A DNA stretch of 64,000 nucleotides, from assembly GCA_021234155.1 (NCBI GenBank), contig JAJEKV010000057.1, forward strand, positions 4,125,821 through 4,189,820, given 5' to 3'. A model generated the notes under the pieces. That model saw nothing but the letters and a program-made list of their open reading frames with translations. It was not told the DNA's origin and did not search any database. Position numbers and translations under genes: made by a program. This document shows positions 36,851-48,330 of this stretch, in pieces; the first letter of the stretch is position 1; each line of letters begins with the position of its first letter. This DNA comes from Isoetes taiwanensis. Its lineage: Eukaryota; Streptophyta; Lycopodiopsida; Isoetales; Isoetaceae.

Positions 36851-37907
36851 AAAAAAATCCACGACAGATTTAGGCTTACGTTTATGGCAATGCCTTGCAA
36901 ATAAAGAACCAGAATTGTCGTGTTGACTTCATAGTATTAATTTCACTAGGAGTAAAACTTGAACACTGAAGGGGATATGCCATCTGCACAGTACAATAAG
37001 GAGCTACGTAATGAATAAAAATGGCAAAATCCGGTACCTCTCTTGTGATTAAGCACCTTTTCCCTTGAAGATTTCCAATGCCTCCTTGCTATCACAATTG
37101 TGGTAATGGGCCGACAAGATAAAATGTATTTTCTAATCCAATTACTCTACCACCTCTTGGCTAGCCTATAGACGTGATTAATGGATCTCCATGATAGAGA
37201 AACCATAATCTGAACCACGTTGCATTACATCCTTCTAATGACACCATGAGAAGGAACCATAACGATTGAAAGAATAATCATTTATTGAAATGGGTTGACA
37301 TGCAGTGTTCTAACATTGGATTCTTGTCGACTATTGGAAGAACCATCACCTTACAAACTATAAAAAGCTCACAAGTATATTTCCTGTTAAATTTAAGCTA
37401 GCCGGAAGGGGTCTATCAAAACCTAGATTTTAGCCGGAAAAATACAAAGAAACCCTCATATTTTGACCAGAAAATTTCCTGGAAACATTTTTGGCTATCA
37501 GAAATTCTCAATTTCAACCGGTAGTCTGCTAGTGTTCCTAGGAATTTGGCACACACAAAGGTCAAATAATATCAAAATCATATCTAATCTAATTCCTAAC
37601 AAAAAAAACCCGCATCATTGGAAAAAGTTCAGAGCTCTAAATTCAAATCATACTAAGGATCATAGAAAACAACAATAAGAGGCAAAAGTTTGGTGGGGAT
37701 TGTAATTAGTCGGAACAAACAACGAAAGATTTAGTCCGCACATAGAACAAAGGTACCCATAAAGAACAAATGTTTTTTGAAACAAAAGGTTTTCCATCGA
37801 TATCTAGATATTGATATGGTCTTTCGCATTTGAAACAAATTTAACCATGTGTCCCAAATTCCAAGGGTTAGGGGTGGCAAAATAATAAACAAAAATGAGT
37901 TGTTTGT
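36851..37907. other. Intergenic sequence downstream of the PPR gene
   Basis: AT-rich sequence with no supported gene or repeat apart from a few GCCGGAA words near 37400-37440. Confidence 0.4.
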
Positions 37908-38300
37908 GTCTCTCCTTTTTATTTTTGGATGAACATGGGACCTTTATTACTCAAAAGAATGAACAGAGTACATGGGGGACTAAAAACTCTGGAAAAATGT
38001 CCACTAGAGCTAAAACTACCCAACCACATACTGAACACCAAAAGATAGAGCAGAAATATACAAATAGTACAGTTACTCATGAGTAAGTGTGGATCTGAAG
38101 ATATCGTTCTCAGATTATAGTCTTAACTTCAGTAGCAAGTGAACTGCACTTATATGCCTTGACAATGCAATGGTAAGCATCTGGAGCGATCACTCCCCTG
38201 AAGGTGAAGTGATTCCTTCTTTTCCAGTTTAACCAAAGAATCCAAGCTGATGCTAAATGGAATGCTCTGTTTGCCAATCTAGCTCAAGAACCTGGATAAA
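37908..38300 (-). mobile_element. 5'-truncated L1-type LINE tail
   Basis: On the minus strand a frame reads RAFHLASAWILWLNWKRRNH and then HCIVKAYKCSSLATEV. This lines up with QAFHLAAGWLLWTIWKRRR and YIVKSYHCSSLAPRK of the LINE at 44882-45400. It ends at a T-rich stretch at about 37908-37925, the degraded poly(A). Only the end of the zinc-binding region remains. Confidence 0.7.
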
Positions 38301-39023
38301 CTGCTTGTGAAGTGCACTTCCTAATATCTATCTTTATCTTTACCTTTATTATCTGGTGGTCCAATAATTTCAAATGGATATATGGCTTTTCTTTCATTGC
38401 AGGATCAGTGAGTTAGATCTCACAAAAGCTCGAAGTAATATGTGAAGTAAAAAAAACATTCTAATAGAATTTTCATGGAATCTTAGAATCTCAAGGAATT
38501 CTCACAAAGATATTAGAGAACCTAATAGAATCTCCATGAAACCTGGAAAGAAGCTTGAGTTCATTCTAGAGAATTCTTAAGAAACTAATAGAATCTCAAG
38601 GGATTCTAGAAAAATTTCAAATGCTAGTTTTCTTTCACATTATTCCAACTTCACAAAAATATTCTAACAAATCCTCCATACTTGAAATTGATACTAGTTC
38701 GAAACTTCTAATGACATTCACATTATTTCGAGCTTGCAGAAATTCGTAAAAGAAGAATCTGTTTCAAGGAATTGGTCCAACCATGAGATATTGAGGCGTT
38801 GCTCCAACTATGTTCTTATGAAATTAGCGGATGCATGACAAATTTCAATCTCCATTTTCACCATAATATAGTAGGAAAAGAAGGTAACGAAATTCTGACA
38901 TGTAGAGACATAGAACCTTCTAGGAACTATGAGATGATTTTTTGGATCACAGAATACTGTAAATCCGAGCGTGCGACATATACATAGAGTGTGCTATAGA
39001 TTTGCCATGCATCATATTTATTT
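38301..39023. other. Intergenic sequence with degenerate AGAATCTC repeats
   Basis: Around 38455-38625 words such as CTAATAGAATCTC and AAGGGATTCTAG recur irregularly, suggesting an old minisatellite. Nothing else is supported. Confidence 0.4.
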
Positions 39024-39305
39024 CAAGCTACAGCTTCCTCCACATATTAGATAGAGTAATTCAAGAATATGTATATCTAAACGAGGTGCACCCTAGACTA
39101 CCACAGTCATTGGATCTGTCGATCCTATGGTCCAGACCGTATGTTGGAGCCTTTGGACACCTCTCCTTTCGCCAAGCTACAACTTCTTCCACGTATTAGA
39201 TAGAGTAATTCAAGAATATGTATATCTAAATGAGGTGCATCTTGGACTAACACAGTCATTGGATCTGTCGATCCTACAGTCCAGACTTGGACAACTATCA
39301 TTTCG
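39024..39305. repeat. Tandem direct repeat, period 149 bp
   Basis: 39024-39172 and 39173-39305 are adjacent copies sharing TATTAGATAGAGTAATTCAA, GAATATGTATATCTAAA and GTCATTGGATCTGTCGATCC. The second copy is shortened near its end. Confidence 0.9.
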
Positions 39306-39489
39306 CTTATGGTCATTTATGATTGGGGGCGCCTATGATTTTCAAATATGAAATACGTGTTTGCCTAAGGTTTTGATGGAGTATCGAGCCTCTATATGGC
39401 TTTGCCTAAGGTTTTAGAATATGAAATACGGAGGCTCGAACCTCTACCAAAATAACTCAATATTCTAATAAGACTACGTTGACCAATAG

Positions 39490-39660
39490 AACTAGTGAGC
39501 TAACGTAATTATTTTTTATCTTAAATAAATATTCTTTTTAATAACCACCCATTAATTTTTTTTGGAAATATGGTCTATGGTTTCAGGAGTTGTTATTTTT
39601 TCATCCATATCAAATCCCCCTGGAACCCCCTGTTATTGCGCTACATATTGAAACCTACTG
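39490..39660 (-). mobile_element. Half-element related to the foldback family
   Basis: Words AAATCCCCCTGGAACCCCC and GCTACATATTGAAAC resemble the inner part of the foldback arm at 19735-19790 (ATCCCCCTTAAACCCCC, GTGCATATTCA). The stretch 39633-39658 also matches, in reverse complement, the first bases of the insert at 17829. No opposite arm is seen nearby. Confidence 0.45.
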
Positions 39661-40939
39661 ATGTTTTTATAGTAGTAGCAAATTTTATTATTGATTAAGT
39701 TATGAACACCACCTCCACATCATTACTTAAATATAGGAATCAAATAGTTGTTTGCTCTACTAGCATAGATGATCTCAATTTATCATAATGCCTCAACCAT
39801 TCTGGCACCCATTTGCATGATTGACAGTAAATTCAAAAAAGGCTACAGTGTCACAACTTATTCACAATCCAAAGTTTGGCATTTTATTGAGCGATTTCAC
39901 TGTCAAGCATTGAGCATTTGGCATGTTGCACTGGTTTATGATCTCATGGCATAGAGATATATTTTTTTAGTAATTAGTCAAATCATAAAGGTTTGGTGTC
40001 AAATAAGACATAGGGTATAGTTGAATGAAAAAAATAGGGGTAAAAAGGTGCCATGTAATGTGGTCCATATTATGAGGCAAAAGTTCTGACAAGAATATAA
40101 CACCAAATTTTGGAAACCGAGTGAGGTAGACAAGTGGAAAGAATGTGTACCAAAATGGATGGCTAAGCATATCGGCTATTTTCATAAGGCCGGCAAATGC
40201 AAGCACCTTGGGGAGCTCCTAAACATTCAACCAATATATTAACAACTTTTTGCCGCACTTTTCTTCACAACTTTTATTCCTCAATTTATGTCTCGTAAAA
40301 TTTAAGATTTATGGCCCCCGACGTATCAAAGAGTATTATTATTTAGCCTCCATATGTTTATGTGGTCCCTATGTCTTTGCATGCAACAAATATGCTCTGC
40401 ACCATCTTGATCTGAGCTACCTTGCATCATGTAGGGCCTCTTCGTTTAAAAATTCAACCTCACATCCATAATGTGAGATTCATCATTCCATCTAGAAGAA
40501 TAAAAATCTAGCATACTATAATGGTTTCTAGCATGGCATTATTATTTAATATAGCCTGCCACAAACACACATCGCTTGCGAAAATGGAAGGAGAAAACTA
40601 TATAATTGTTAATGCCTCTCAGATCAAATCAAAGATAGTTATAATATATCAAAGATAGTTATAATGTTACAATACTCATGTACATTATCCACCGATGCCA
40701 TGGTACTTTACACTACGATGATTTCAATGAATAGTTCCTAAGTGGTTACATGTTGACTCTGACACTCACCAAATCTCCAATGACAGTGGAGTGAGAAGCA
40801 CTTCCAATGTTGGCATTATTATTTACATTCATCGTGGTTCAAAATAAGAATTTTAAAATTTGTTCACTATCTTTTGGCCTAGGAGAAGCTTGCATCTATA
40901 GTGTACTATCTTTTTTATTTTTCTTTTTTCCTTTCTCGT
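39661..40939. other. Intergenic sequence
   Basis: No supported gene. A small tandem (ATCAAAGATAGTTATAAT twice, about 40627-40664) is the only structure seen. Confidence 0.4.
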
Positions 40940-40995
40940 TTATAGGCCGATCGGCCTCCGTGGACGATAAAAGTCCTCCTCCTCCTCCTTTTTCT
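40940..40995 (+). mobile_element. 3' end of the non-L1 LINE family, (CCT)n tail
   Basis: AGGCCGATCGGCCT followed by CCGTGGACGATAAAAG and then CCT repeats is the same 3' terminus as at 32231 and 61973, with a CCT rather than a CCTT tail. Nothing of the element upstream of the hairpin is recognisable. Confidence 0.7.
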
Positions 40996-42180
40996 TTAAG
41001 GAATTTTATTAATAATACGTAACGAATTGTTACATGACATAATAGCAAAAACACCCATGCACAAGTTTGAGGAGAGTTGTAGCTACATAGTTAGCCTACA
41101 ATATTACTTATAAAAGCCTCACCCCTCTAGAGATTAATGAAATTCCATATGGTTTTCATAAACACCCATTTAAATTTAAATAGATTTATGGAGGGAGAGG
41201 AAGAGGATACAATATCATATTATTACATCCACTTGAGATCCGAGTGCACCAGCAAAAATTTTACTAGGCTCGGCAGGCATTTGGCCCTGAACTATCTATT
41301 TTGGTAAAATTCTCTGGCCGGCCTGAGTAGGATGAGTTACCTATGTAGTAAGCGCAAGTTCGTCATTGCGTAGCAGTTTACTATAATTTAAAGGATCATA
41401 ACGACCAATTTGTTATCTAGTGGTTCTTTATTAGAGCCTATACTTATCTACTAAATATAGAAATTGTATGTCATAAAAATAAAATAAACCAATGTTTTTT
41501 AACATTGATAGCAAAAACGTCGACTGCATTCACCTCCTCTTGTGGGTCTATCAATTTGTAACTTGGTTGTCAGATTTATGTGGGCATATAATTTGAGGTG
41601 TGAGAAATAAATATTGGCATGTTGATAGTTAAACTTTTTGCTTATCTAAATTTGGCCACTTCAAGGCTAAAAATTTGAAAAAGGAATCCCCCATTGGGTT
41701 AGACCTATGTTGGAGACGATTATTTAATGACCATTCAATACTCCACTTCAACATAAAATTACATAAGGAATGGCCAATTCATTGCCTTAGAAAAACTTCT
41801 AGGGTCCTTAGTATTCTCTTCGTAGTGCACTGTTACAGCATTTTGAGGCATGATGCTCATGCTAAGCTGTATGGGACGTCCAAGGTTGAGGGGCAAATGT
41901 TGAACTTACAAGGTGGTCTAGAAAGTGTTTTACAATTGTATAGTGCCTCCACAACTAGATTGTGCCTGGGTGTCTGGACTAGTAGTACACACTAGTGTTA
42001 GAACAAATATGTCTCAAGCAGTGTGGGAATTTGACAACCTAGCAGCGGAGTGCCAATAGCAAAAAGATGTGTCAAATAGTGATATTTTTAAGGAAAATAT
42101 CTTAAAGGAGACTTTCTACTTTGACAAAAACCGTGAAAAAAGACTTTGAAAATCTTTAAATATATGAGTTGCCACACCAT
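40996..42180. other. Intergenic sequence
   Basis: AT-rich sequence with no gene or repeat that I can support. Confidence 0.4.
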
Positions 42181-42184
42181 CATG

Positions 42185-42345
42185 GTTCGAAAATAGGGGG
42201 TTTTGGCCCCGAAAAATCCGGCTATCCTTAACATTTTTCGATTAGATAAAAAAATTCCGGCAATTTTCCGATCATTTTTGCAAAAAAAATCCGAAGAAAT
42301 CCGGAAAATAGGCTTAAAAAAATCCGGAAATCCGATAATATCACA
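42185..42345. repeat. Cluster of TCCGGAAA-like motifs
   Basis: In about 160 bases the words ATCCGG, TTCCGG, TTCCGAT, ATCCGAAG and ATCCGGAAA occur about seven times on one strand, in an otherwise AT-rich setting. This could be a decayed minisatellite or subterminal transposase-binding repeats. Confidence 0.5.
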
Positions 42346-42637
42346 TGTGGCCAGCATTTTTCCCAGTTCGGTAGGCCACTAAATTCGAGCCCTGCACACT
42401 ATAAAATAGAAAATGTGTCAGAGAATTAAAGACTAGATACATTAAAGTTCCCAAATATATGCCTAATTTATACTTATCAAAAAATAATTTAAATCTTTTA
42501 TATTTAATATGCTCATGAGGTAAGATGCAAAAAAAGGTCTAGAATTTGTAATGGCACATTAAATGCTCATTTATTGATCTCTTTGTCGGGCAATCTTTAT
42601 GGGGTTGTTGATTGGCATGAAATCTATAATATTCGGC

Positions 42638-42845
<208 letters not shown>

Positions 42846-43188
42846 AAGGAAAGAGGTGTGCTTATTGTGATTCAAATTTTCCTCCCCCTTCCTCCTTCTG
42901 CTTTTTCACATCTTTGCCTCTGCATTATTCTCTTTCTTGTTCCTCCCAAGCCTCTTTATAGCCTTATTAAAAGATTATGTTCTTAAAGACAAATTTCTAG
43001 GGGCTGATCCTTCCAAATCCCCTCTTATTTCCGTAGCATAGTTTTGCATAGACTACCTTGGAACTCTTACTTTTGCGAGCTCGGTTGAGTGGTGAGCTTA
43101 AAGGCTGGCTTGAGAATTTACTTATGATTTAGTGTTGACATATTGGATGATAGAATTATTGTTTATGCGTCAATGTTTATTTTCTATC
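42846..43188 (+). mobile_element. 5' LTR (3' part) of an LTR retrotransposon
   Basis: The segment ends TCTATCA two bases before a primer binding site. Its first 110 bases match about 47745-47818 (CCTCTGCxTTATTCTCTTTC and TTGTTCCTCCCAAG). Its later part matches 50720-50900 (CTTACTTTTGCGAGC and ATAGAATTATTGT). No gag or pol frame survives downstream. Confidence 0.7.
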
Positions 43189-43191
43189 AAG

Positions 43192-43203
43192 TGGTATCAG
43201 AGC
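43192..43203 (+). promoter_or_regulatory. LTR-element primer binding site
   Basis: TGGTATCAGAGC is an exact match to the plant initiator Met-tRNA primer binding site, two bases downstream of the inferred LTR end. Confidence 0.9.
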
Positions 43204-44085
43204 GAGGTTCCAAACTCTATGGCCTATGGAACCTATGGAATTCTAAGATTCAACATTGAGATTTAGTTTAAACATAGAAAAGTAAGTAAACTAACCTAGA
43301 AGCTTTTTAAAAGTACAATCTCAGGATCAGGTTATAGAAATCATGGCTTTTATGACTTCTACCTAAGAGATTACATGTTTTGCCAAAAATACTAGCTAAT
43401 TCCTGATGAGAATGCTACCGTATTTGTTTCACTATGCCAATAATACATAATTTGGAAATAACCTAGAAGCCAGAACTAGTGTGCGTCTTCTTTTGCTCAG
43501 ATTTACTATTTTTGATCTAGCACTCTCATACATATGAACTACAAAAAGTTTCAAATCAATCTGGAAAATAGACTTGGAGAAACTAGCAAAAATCGCATTA
43601 CTTTGAATTTTAGTTCCCAAGTTATAGCCTTCTAAATTTTGGCTACCTTTTCTTCTAAAAGATAGAGACTAATTTTATACGAAAGGTCTATCTATTTAGC
43701 ATATAATAGAAAAGAAAATTTAATGTGCAATTTGCTATTGTCTATTGCTTTCAGAAATGAATTCCATCCTTTCATTCTAAAAGCTTGTCTTGAAGCCATT
43801 CCAAAACCCTTTGTCGTTGCTTGATTCCATAAGAATAGAATAGAACATTATGGATCTAACATTGTTCATTAAGTTGTGTACGATATAAGATTGCCTTTTC
43901 AAAGTAACTTCTTTGATGCTATACCTTATGATTAAGAAATTAAGCATCAATATGTGTGATGGAGCTACTAGCCGGCAAGTTTCATAGGAAAGCTCGTGGA
44001 TGAAGTTCAAATTCTAAGACATAGCTTTGGCTACTTCAGGTAACATTTCTTTGACGAGTTGATATTTTGGTTGAAGGTACATACA

Positions 44086-44118
<33 letters not shown>

Positions 44119-44761
44119 TTTTTATGTCCACGAGAAGTCAAAACTTATGACACATCCAGATGGGACATGCCTCCATTATTGTACATGGCTGAAGTGGGTC
44201 ACTTCCCCACTAATTTTACAATGTTCATGACTACTTTCACAATGATATATTGAATCCATGATCTTGGGCATGGTAGTTTCGGATCTTACAGGGCAGTACT
44301 TGCAGATAACCTTTCCTTCCCTTGAATCTTTCCTTCCAACAAGCCAAAATTAAATTTTGAATTGAATTTTGTTGAATAAATGCCTTAGGGATTCTAAGGT
44401 GTCTTTTCCAAATCCTTTCCTATACCTAGCCAAAAACTTTGATTCATCATTATGGACCCTATTACTATGCCTATTATAAAGTAAACTTTAAGATGGCTAT
44501 TATGACTACAGCATAATAGTTGGTCTTGGTAATCATAATTATTTCATAAATTTTGAAGAGGGCTGGACTTGGACAAAAATTTTATTAAGGGATGAACTTG
44601 AGTATATCTAGTTTGGCATGTAATTCCTTGATCGAGTACTACCAATCCCAGAAAGGGGAGGAATTGATATGGTGGTGCTCGAGAGAGTGGTTCAGAAAGC
44701 AGGAATACGATAGTTGCATGAGAATTGAGACTTGAACTATTGAGATACATATATAACATTG
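43204..44761. other. Non-coding remnant downstream of the primer binding site
   Basis: Where gag should be, every frame is broken and no motif is visible. A (CATA)n run lies at 44079-44115. The right edge meets the LINE poly(A) at 44762. Confidence 0.5.
44079..44115. repeat. (CATA)n microsatellite
   Basis: About nine uninterrupted CATA units. Confidence 0.95.
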
Positions 44762-45420
44762 TTTTTTTTGTTGAAGGACGTCAGACTTTATTCAATCAAA
44801 GAGTCAAATACAAGTATAAATGCAGAGACATGAATAAAATCTCAGCGGATAAGCAGAGACCCACCGAGTGAAGCAACCTGCCTAAGCATAAGAGTGCACA
44901 TCCAAATACTCCTCAAAAATCAATCGCCTCTTGCGAGGGGCAAGTGAAGAACAGTGATACGACTTTACAATGTAACCTTGAGCTTCTTGGAGAACACGAT
45001 TATCTGCCACATCCAGACCTTTGAAGATTACCAATCTTCGTCTTTTCCAGATAGTCCAAAGCAACCATCCTGCTGCTAGATGAAAAGCCTGGCCTTGTAA
45101 CTCTGTCCAGGTACTTGGGTAAATTGCCAAAAGCAGTTGTTGACTTGTTAGTGAAACCTGAAAAAGGGAAAACAACCAGTCCCATACCTGTCTAAGGTGT
45201 TCACACATGAAAAAGCAATGCTCAATGGTCTCAGATCCACGCTTGCATACTGGACACTGATTTGATATTCTAGGGTTAAACTTATGGACAAGCACATTAA
45301 CCCGCAGACACCTATGAAGAATCTGCCACCAAAGAACTGCCACTTTAGGATGAAGTAGCTTGATATATAACATTGTTGAGATACCTTTATCTTTTAACAA
45401 AGGGTCCTTTATCTCGATAT
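44762..45420 (-). mobile_element. 5'-truncated L1-type LINE
   Basis: On the minus strand the element runs from a zinc-binding-domain frame (44882-45400) through a 3' UTR to an A-tract (T-run near 44763-44770). Its 3' UTR is shared with bases 1-88. The RT core is missing. Confidence 0.85.
44882..45400 (-). CDS. LINE reverse-transcriptase zinc-binding domain (partial)
   Basis: A 172-codon fragment of the LINE polymerase C-terminus. It reads HPKVAVLWWQILHRCLRVN, then the Cys/His cluster in SNQCPVCKRGSETIEHCFFM, then LLWTIWKRRRLVIFKG. This domain follows the RT in plant L1 elements and probably binds template RNA. The frame is intact but separated from any polymerase, so it is a relic of a truncated insertion. 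Confidence 0.8.
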   Translation of the reverse strand: MLKDKGISTMLYIKLLHPKVAVLWWQILHRCLRVNVLVHKFNPRISNQCPVCKRGSETIEHCFFMCEHLRQVWDWLFSLFQVSLTSQQLLLAIYPSTWTELQGQAFHLAAGWLLWTIWKRRRLVIFKGLDVADNRVLQEAQGYIVKSYHCSSLAPRKRRLIFEEYLDVHSYA

Positions 45421-45635
45421 GAGGGAAAAAGGTGTGCTTATTGTGATTCTAAGGGGGTTCGCATTATTGAACCTTAAAAAATATATGAGTGGCCGGGAGA
45501 AGGGTTTTTACTATGTATTGTCGCACGTATATGTAAGGCACTGGATACGTTTTTCTAGTTCTAAAATTATAAATTTAGGGGAAGGGAAATACGAGGACAT
45601 GAAGTTTGAGACTATAGGTGGTTGTCATAATTAAG
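45421..45635. other. LTR-like scrap and flank
   Basis: AAGGTGTGCTTATTGTGATTC at about 45430 is shared with 42853. No other feature is seen. Confidence 0.4.
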
Positions 45636-46300
45636 AATGAGAATGAGAATGATTTTTTATCGTCCATTGAGGCCAATCGGCCTATGGGATCCATAAGGAG
45701 CGCAACAAACTTATTACTGTCCGGGTTAAAAAACCCCCGCCCCGAAGGGTTTTCGAGGGAAAAACCGTGGCAGTAATAAGAATGCTGTCAAACTGTACAA
45801 GTATACATCAACGTATATATACATGTCAAGTGTGTGCCCGAGGACATAGCTGATCTCGCATGTCCATAACCTCCTGAAGGTATGATCCCAGCACCCGTAC
45901 GGATGCTGTGCTCAATGTCACATGTAACGACTGGCTAGGCCTGACCAACTCAGCATAGCGCGTCCGAATTTGATCATATGCTGGGCAACTTTGAAGTGTA
46001 TGAGATTCATCCTCAATGACTCCCATTTGGCAGCATTGACAGAGCCTGTCCTGGCGAGGCTCACCAATCCATCTGCCCGTCTCAATTCGAAGATGATGTG
46101 CCCCTGTGCGAATGGAGGCAATGAGTCTGCGCCTTTTCATGGGCAAGTGGGTATGCAGGTAGTATTGCGGGCCTCGTTCCAATGTGGGATTTATGTGGCG
46201 TTGGTAGTGTGCTGTCTTGACATGTTCAAGGGCATTGGCATCCCAAAGCTTGCTGAGGAAGCAAGCGTCAAGATATTGCCTCAAGCTATGGCGATCTGCC
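45636..46300 (-). mobile_element. Non-L1 LINE copy with 3' hairpin and (ATTCTC)n tail
   Basis: On the minus strand a coding C-terminus (45826-46284) is followed by CCCTCGAAAACCCTTCGGGG, then AGGCCGATTGGCCT, GGACGATAAAA and a tail of ATTCTC units. The order is the same as in the copies at 31200-32298 and 61717-62038. The tail differs in unit sequence, so simple-repeat tails are acquired at each insertion. Confidence 0.8.
45826..46284 (-). CDS. Non-L1 LINE protein C-terminus
   Basis: A 152-codon frame reading KTAHYQRHINPTLERG, then LIASIRTGAHHLRIETGRWI, then a zinc-knuckle-like part RLCQCCQMGVIEDESHTLQS followed by CPAY. This CxxC...ExHxLxxC arrangement is typical of the C-terminal end of non-LTR retrotransposon polymerases outside the L1 clade. 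The RT core is truncated away. It is the best-preserved copy of this family in the window. Confidence 0.75.
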   Translation of the reverse strand: MRQYLDACFLSKLWDANALEHVKTAHYQRHINPTLERGPQYYLHTHLPMKRRRLIASIRTGAHHLRIETGRWIGEPRQDRLCQCCQMGVIEDESHTLQSCPAYDQIRTRYAELVRPSQSLHVTLSTASVRVLGSYLQEVMDMRDQLCPRAHT

Positions 46301-47590
46301 TCTGTTTGTACATTGTGGGGAAAATCTAGGGTATGGGTATAAAATTAAGAAAATATACAACTGTATATAATTTGCTAATTTATGAAAGCGTAAATTTTAT
46401 AATGTAAGGTTTAGCTGGTTTAAGGGGTTTATTATATGAAAAAGTGTATGAAAATAGGGCAAAAAGGAATCTATATAGTTCATGTATTTCTCGGCTTCCC
46501 AAGGCCAAGGCGATTCCAGCCCAATCTTTGTTCTTCTCTTATTTTCAGAAGGTTTCAGCTATTGCCGCATCGTGGACGAGCTTACGGTTTTAATTATGGC
46601 TGGACTTTAGAAGACGATAGCGGTTGCTGTGTGGAGATGGTCATCTCTTGCTTATCTTGAAGCTTTGAAGGAGGTAATAAGTTGAATACTGCATGATCTT
46701 GGTCGTTTTGGGGCCTAAATCCCTAGACTCTGCATATTGTTTTTGGGTGAATCCTGCAAAATTAAATTGATGGAGCTGCTTTAGAGCTTCTGATTTTTGT
46801 CATTCAAACTTAGCACGTTTCTCTTGTTTTCATTGCTCTTTATTTCTTGCAGGAAGAGTGATCTCTGATGATTAAAAGCAGAATTGTGTGATTTTCATTG
46901 CTTAAAGACTTGAAAAACTCAAAAAATAATGGGAGAATAAATGTTTTTAGTATGCTTCTCTGTTTTCGTATCTCACTTTCTTCATGTTTGATGTTTGTGC
47001 TACAAGCATTGTGCATCAACAAAAACTTTAAAAAATATAAAAATGTATGTGGAAACTGTATTTGGATTGGAAGACAAAAAAAAAAAAGAGTAATCTCTGC
47101 TTCTTCAAAACTAGATTTGTCTGCTTCATTGGTTTGCATTGCATTCTTGTGAAAGAAAGACTTGAAAAACTGAAAAAAAATATGGGAAATACATGGTGTA
47201 TTTGCATATGCATATGCATGGGAATCACCCCTGCCCTTTAAGGGTGGGCATGCTGTTTGGAGTTGCGCATTGGCAGGGGTTTCGAATCCCTCAGCATGTT
47301 GCTTCAATGCATTTGTAGGTGGCGGCATACTCCTCTAGAAGACATTGTGAATCACCTTGGTGAGCCCAAGGAGAAGGCAGATTCGTCTATATCTGATGTA
47401 TGCATACAAGTTCAAGGATCTAATACAACATCGTTATCTTCTCAAATCTTTCTATTAGAGGAGAGGATTCTAATTTAATCATGTTTCTATTCTGGAGTCA
47501 ACATTGAACTGGATCTCTTTCCAATGCTTGTCAAATGCCCTAAAAGTTAGAGCCACCTTAGAGTTTGGCCCCATCTTGCGCTTAGGTGTA
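46301..47590. other. Intergenic sequence with a dispersed repeat
   Basis: 46374-46480 is repeated at 53397-53508 (TAAGGTTTAGCTGGTTTAAG and GAAAATAGGGCAAAAAGGAA). Also AAAGACTTGAAAAACT recurs at 46904 and 47157. The open frame near 46840-47328 has no recognisable content. Confidence 0.45.
46374..46480 (+). repeat. Dispersed repeat, partner at 53397-53508
   Basis: About 107 bases are shared at roughly 85-90% by eye. The partner copy runs directly into LTR-family sequence at 53515, so this may be another part of the same element. Confidence 0.8.
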
Positions 47591-47820
47591 GGGGTCTGAT
47601 GCTTCTAGAGGGTATATCCATGGGAATATTCCCACATCCCAGGGCCGAGAATGCACTAGAGCTCCCATCATCCATAATTTAACCACCCATATAAGGGGGT
47701 TTTTCTTGGTGGAAATCCTTATACCACCAATAAAGGTGAATCACGGCTGTAATTTAGACCTTCCTCCTACTTTTCCACATCCTTGCCTCTGCTTTATTCT
47801 CTTTCTTGTTCCTCCCAAGT
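47591..47820 (+). mobile_element. LTR fragment, same family as 42846-43188
   Basis: The right half shares CTCTGCTTTATTCTCTTTC and TTGTTCCTCCCAAG with the LTR at 42905-42950. The similarity ends at CCCAAG, where the repeats listed next begin. Confidence 0.55.
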
Positions 47821-48100
47821 GTTAAAATAAAATGTCCTGGAATGTTCCAGATGCTCATGACTAAGCACCTCGGTCTAAAAATAGAAACTTGCTTTGAAAC
47901 TTTGTACAAACTTAAAATAGAATGTTCTAATACTTCTAGAAAGTTCTAGAATATTCTAGGTGCTCATGAATAAGCATCCCAGTCTAAAAATATAAAGTTT
48001 TTTTCGAAAACTACAAAGAGTCAAAATAGCAAGTTCTAGAATGTTCTACATGCTCAGATGCTCACGGGTAAGCAAATGAACCTAAAAATAGAAAGTGTTT
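47821..48100. repeat. Three degenerate tandem units with heat-shock-element-like motifs
   Basis: Units of about 100-115 bases each contain a TTC/GAA cluster, a GCTCATGAxTAAGCA-like word and CTAAAAATAGAAA. The clusters are GAATGTTC at 47840-47847, five alternating TTC/GAA triplets at perfect 2-base spacing at 47934-47956 (with GAATGTTC just upstream at 47920), and three alternating triplets at 48036-48048. Alternating nTTCn/nGAAn is the binding pattern of heat-shock factors. Confidence 0.7.
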
Positions 48101-48330
48101 TGAATGGGTGGTATTTTGGAATTGATAGTAGGTCTTGATAATAAGTGTGTGGAGATACCTTGAAATTGGTAGTAGATATGTGTCAGCTCCTCATATATGA
48201 TAGGTATGAGTAAGCTCCTCATGGAACATGCTTTGGAATTGGCAGTAGGTGTGAATAAGGTCCTCATGAGTGTACTTTGAAATTGGTAGTAGGTGGTAGT
48301 AAGTTCTCCATCAATTGATCAATGAATGTT
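48101..48330. repeat. Degenerate GGTAGTAGGT repeats
   Basis: The words GAATTGATAGTAGGT, GAAATTGGTAGTAG and GGAATTGGCAGTAGGT recur about every 55-60 bases together with AGCTCCTCAT. A decayed minisatellite. Confidence 0.6.

Noticed and set aside
46840-47328. 162-codon minus-strand frame
   Set aside because: Low-complexity Phe/Lys-rich sequence from an AT-rich region with internal repeats.
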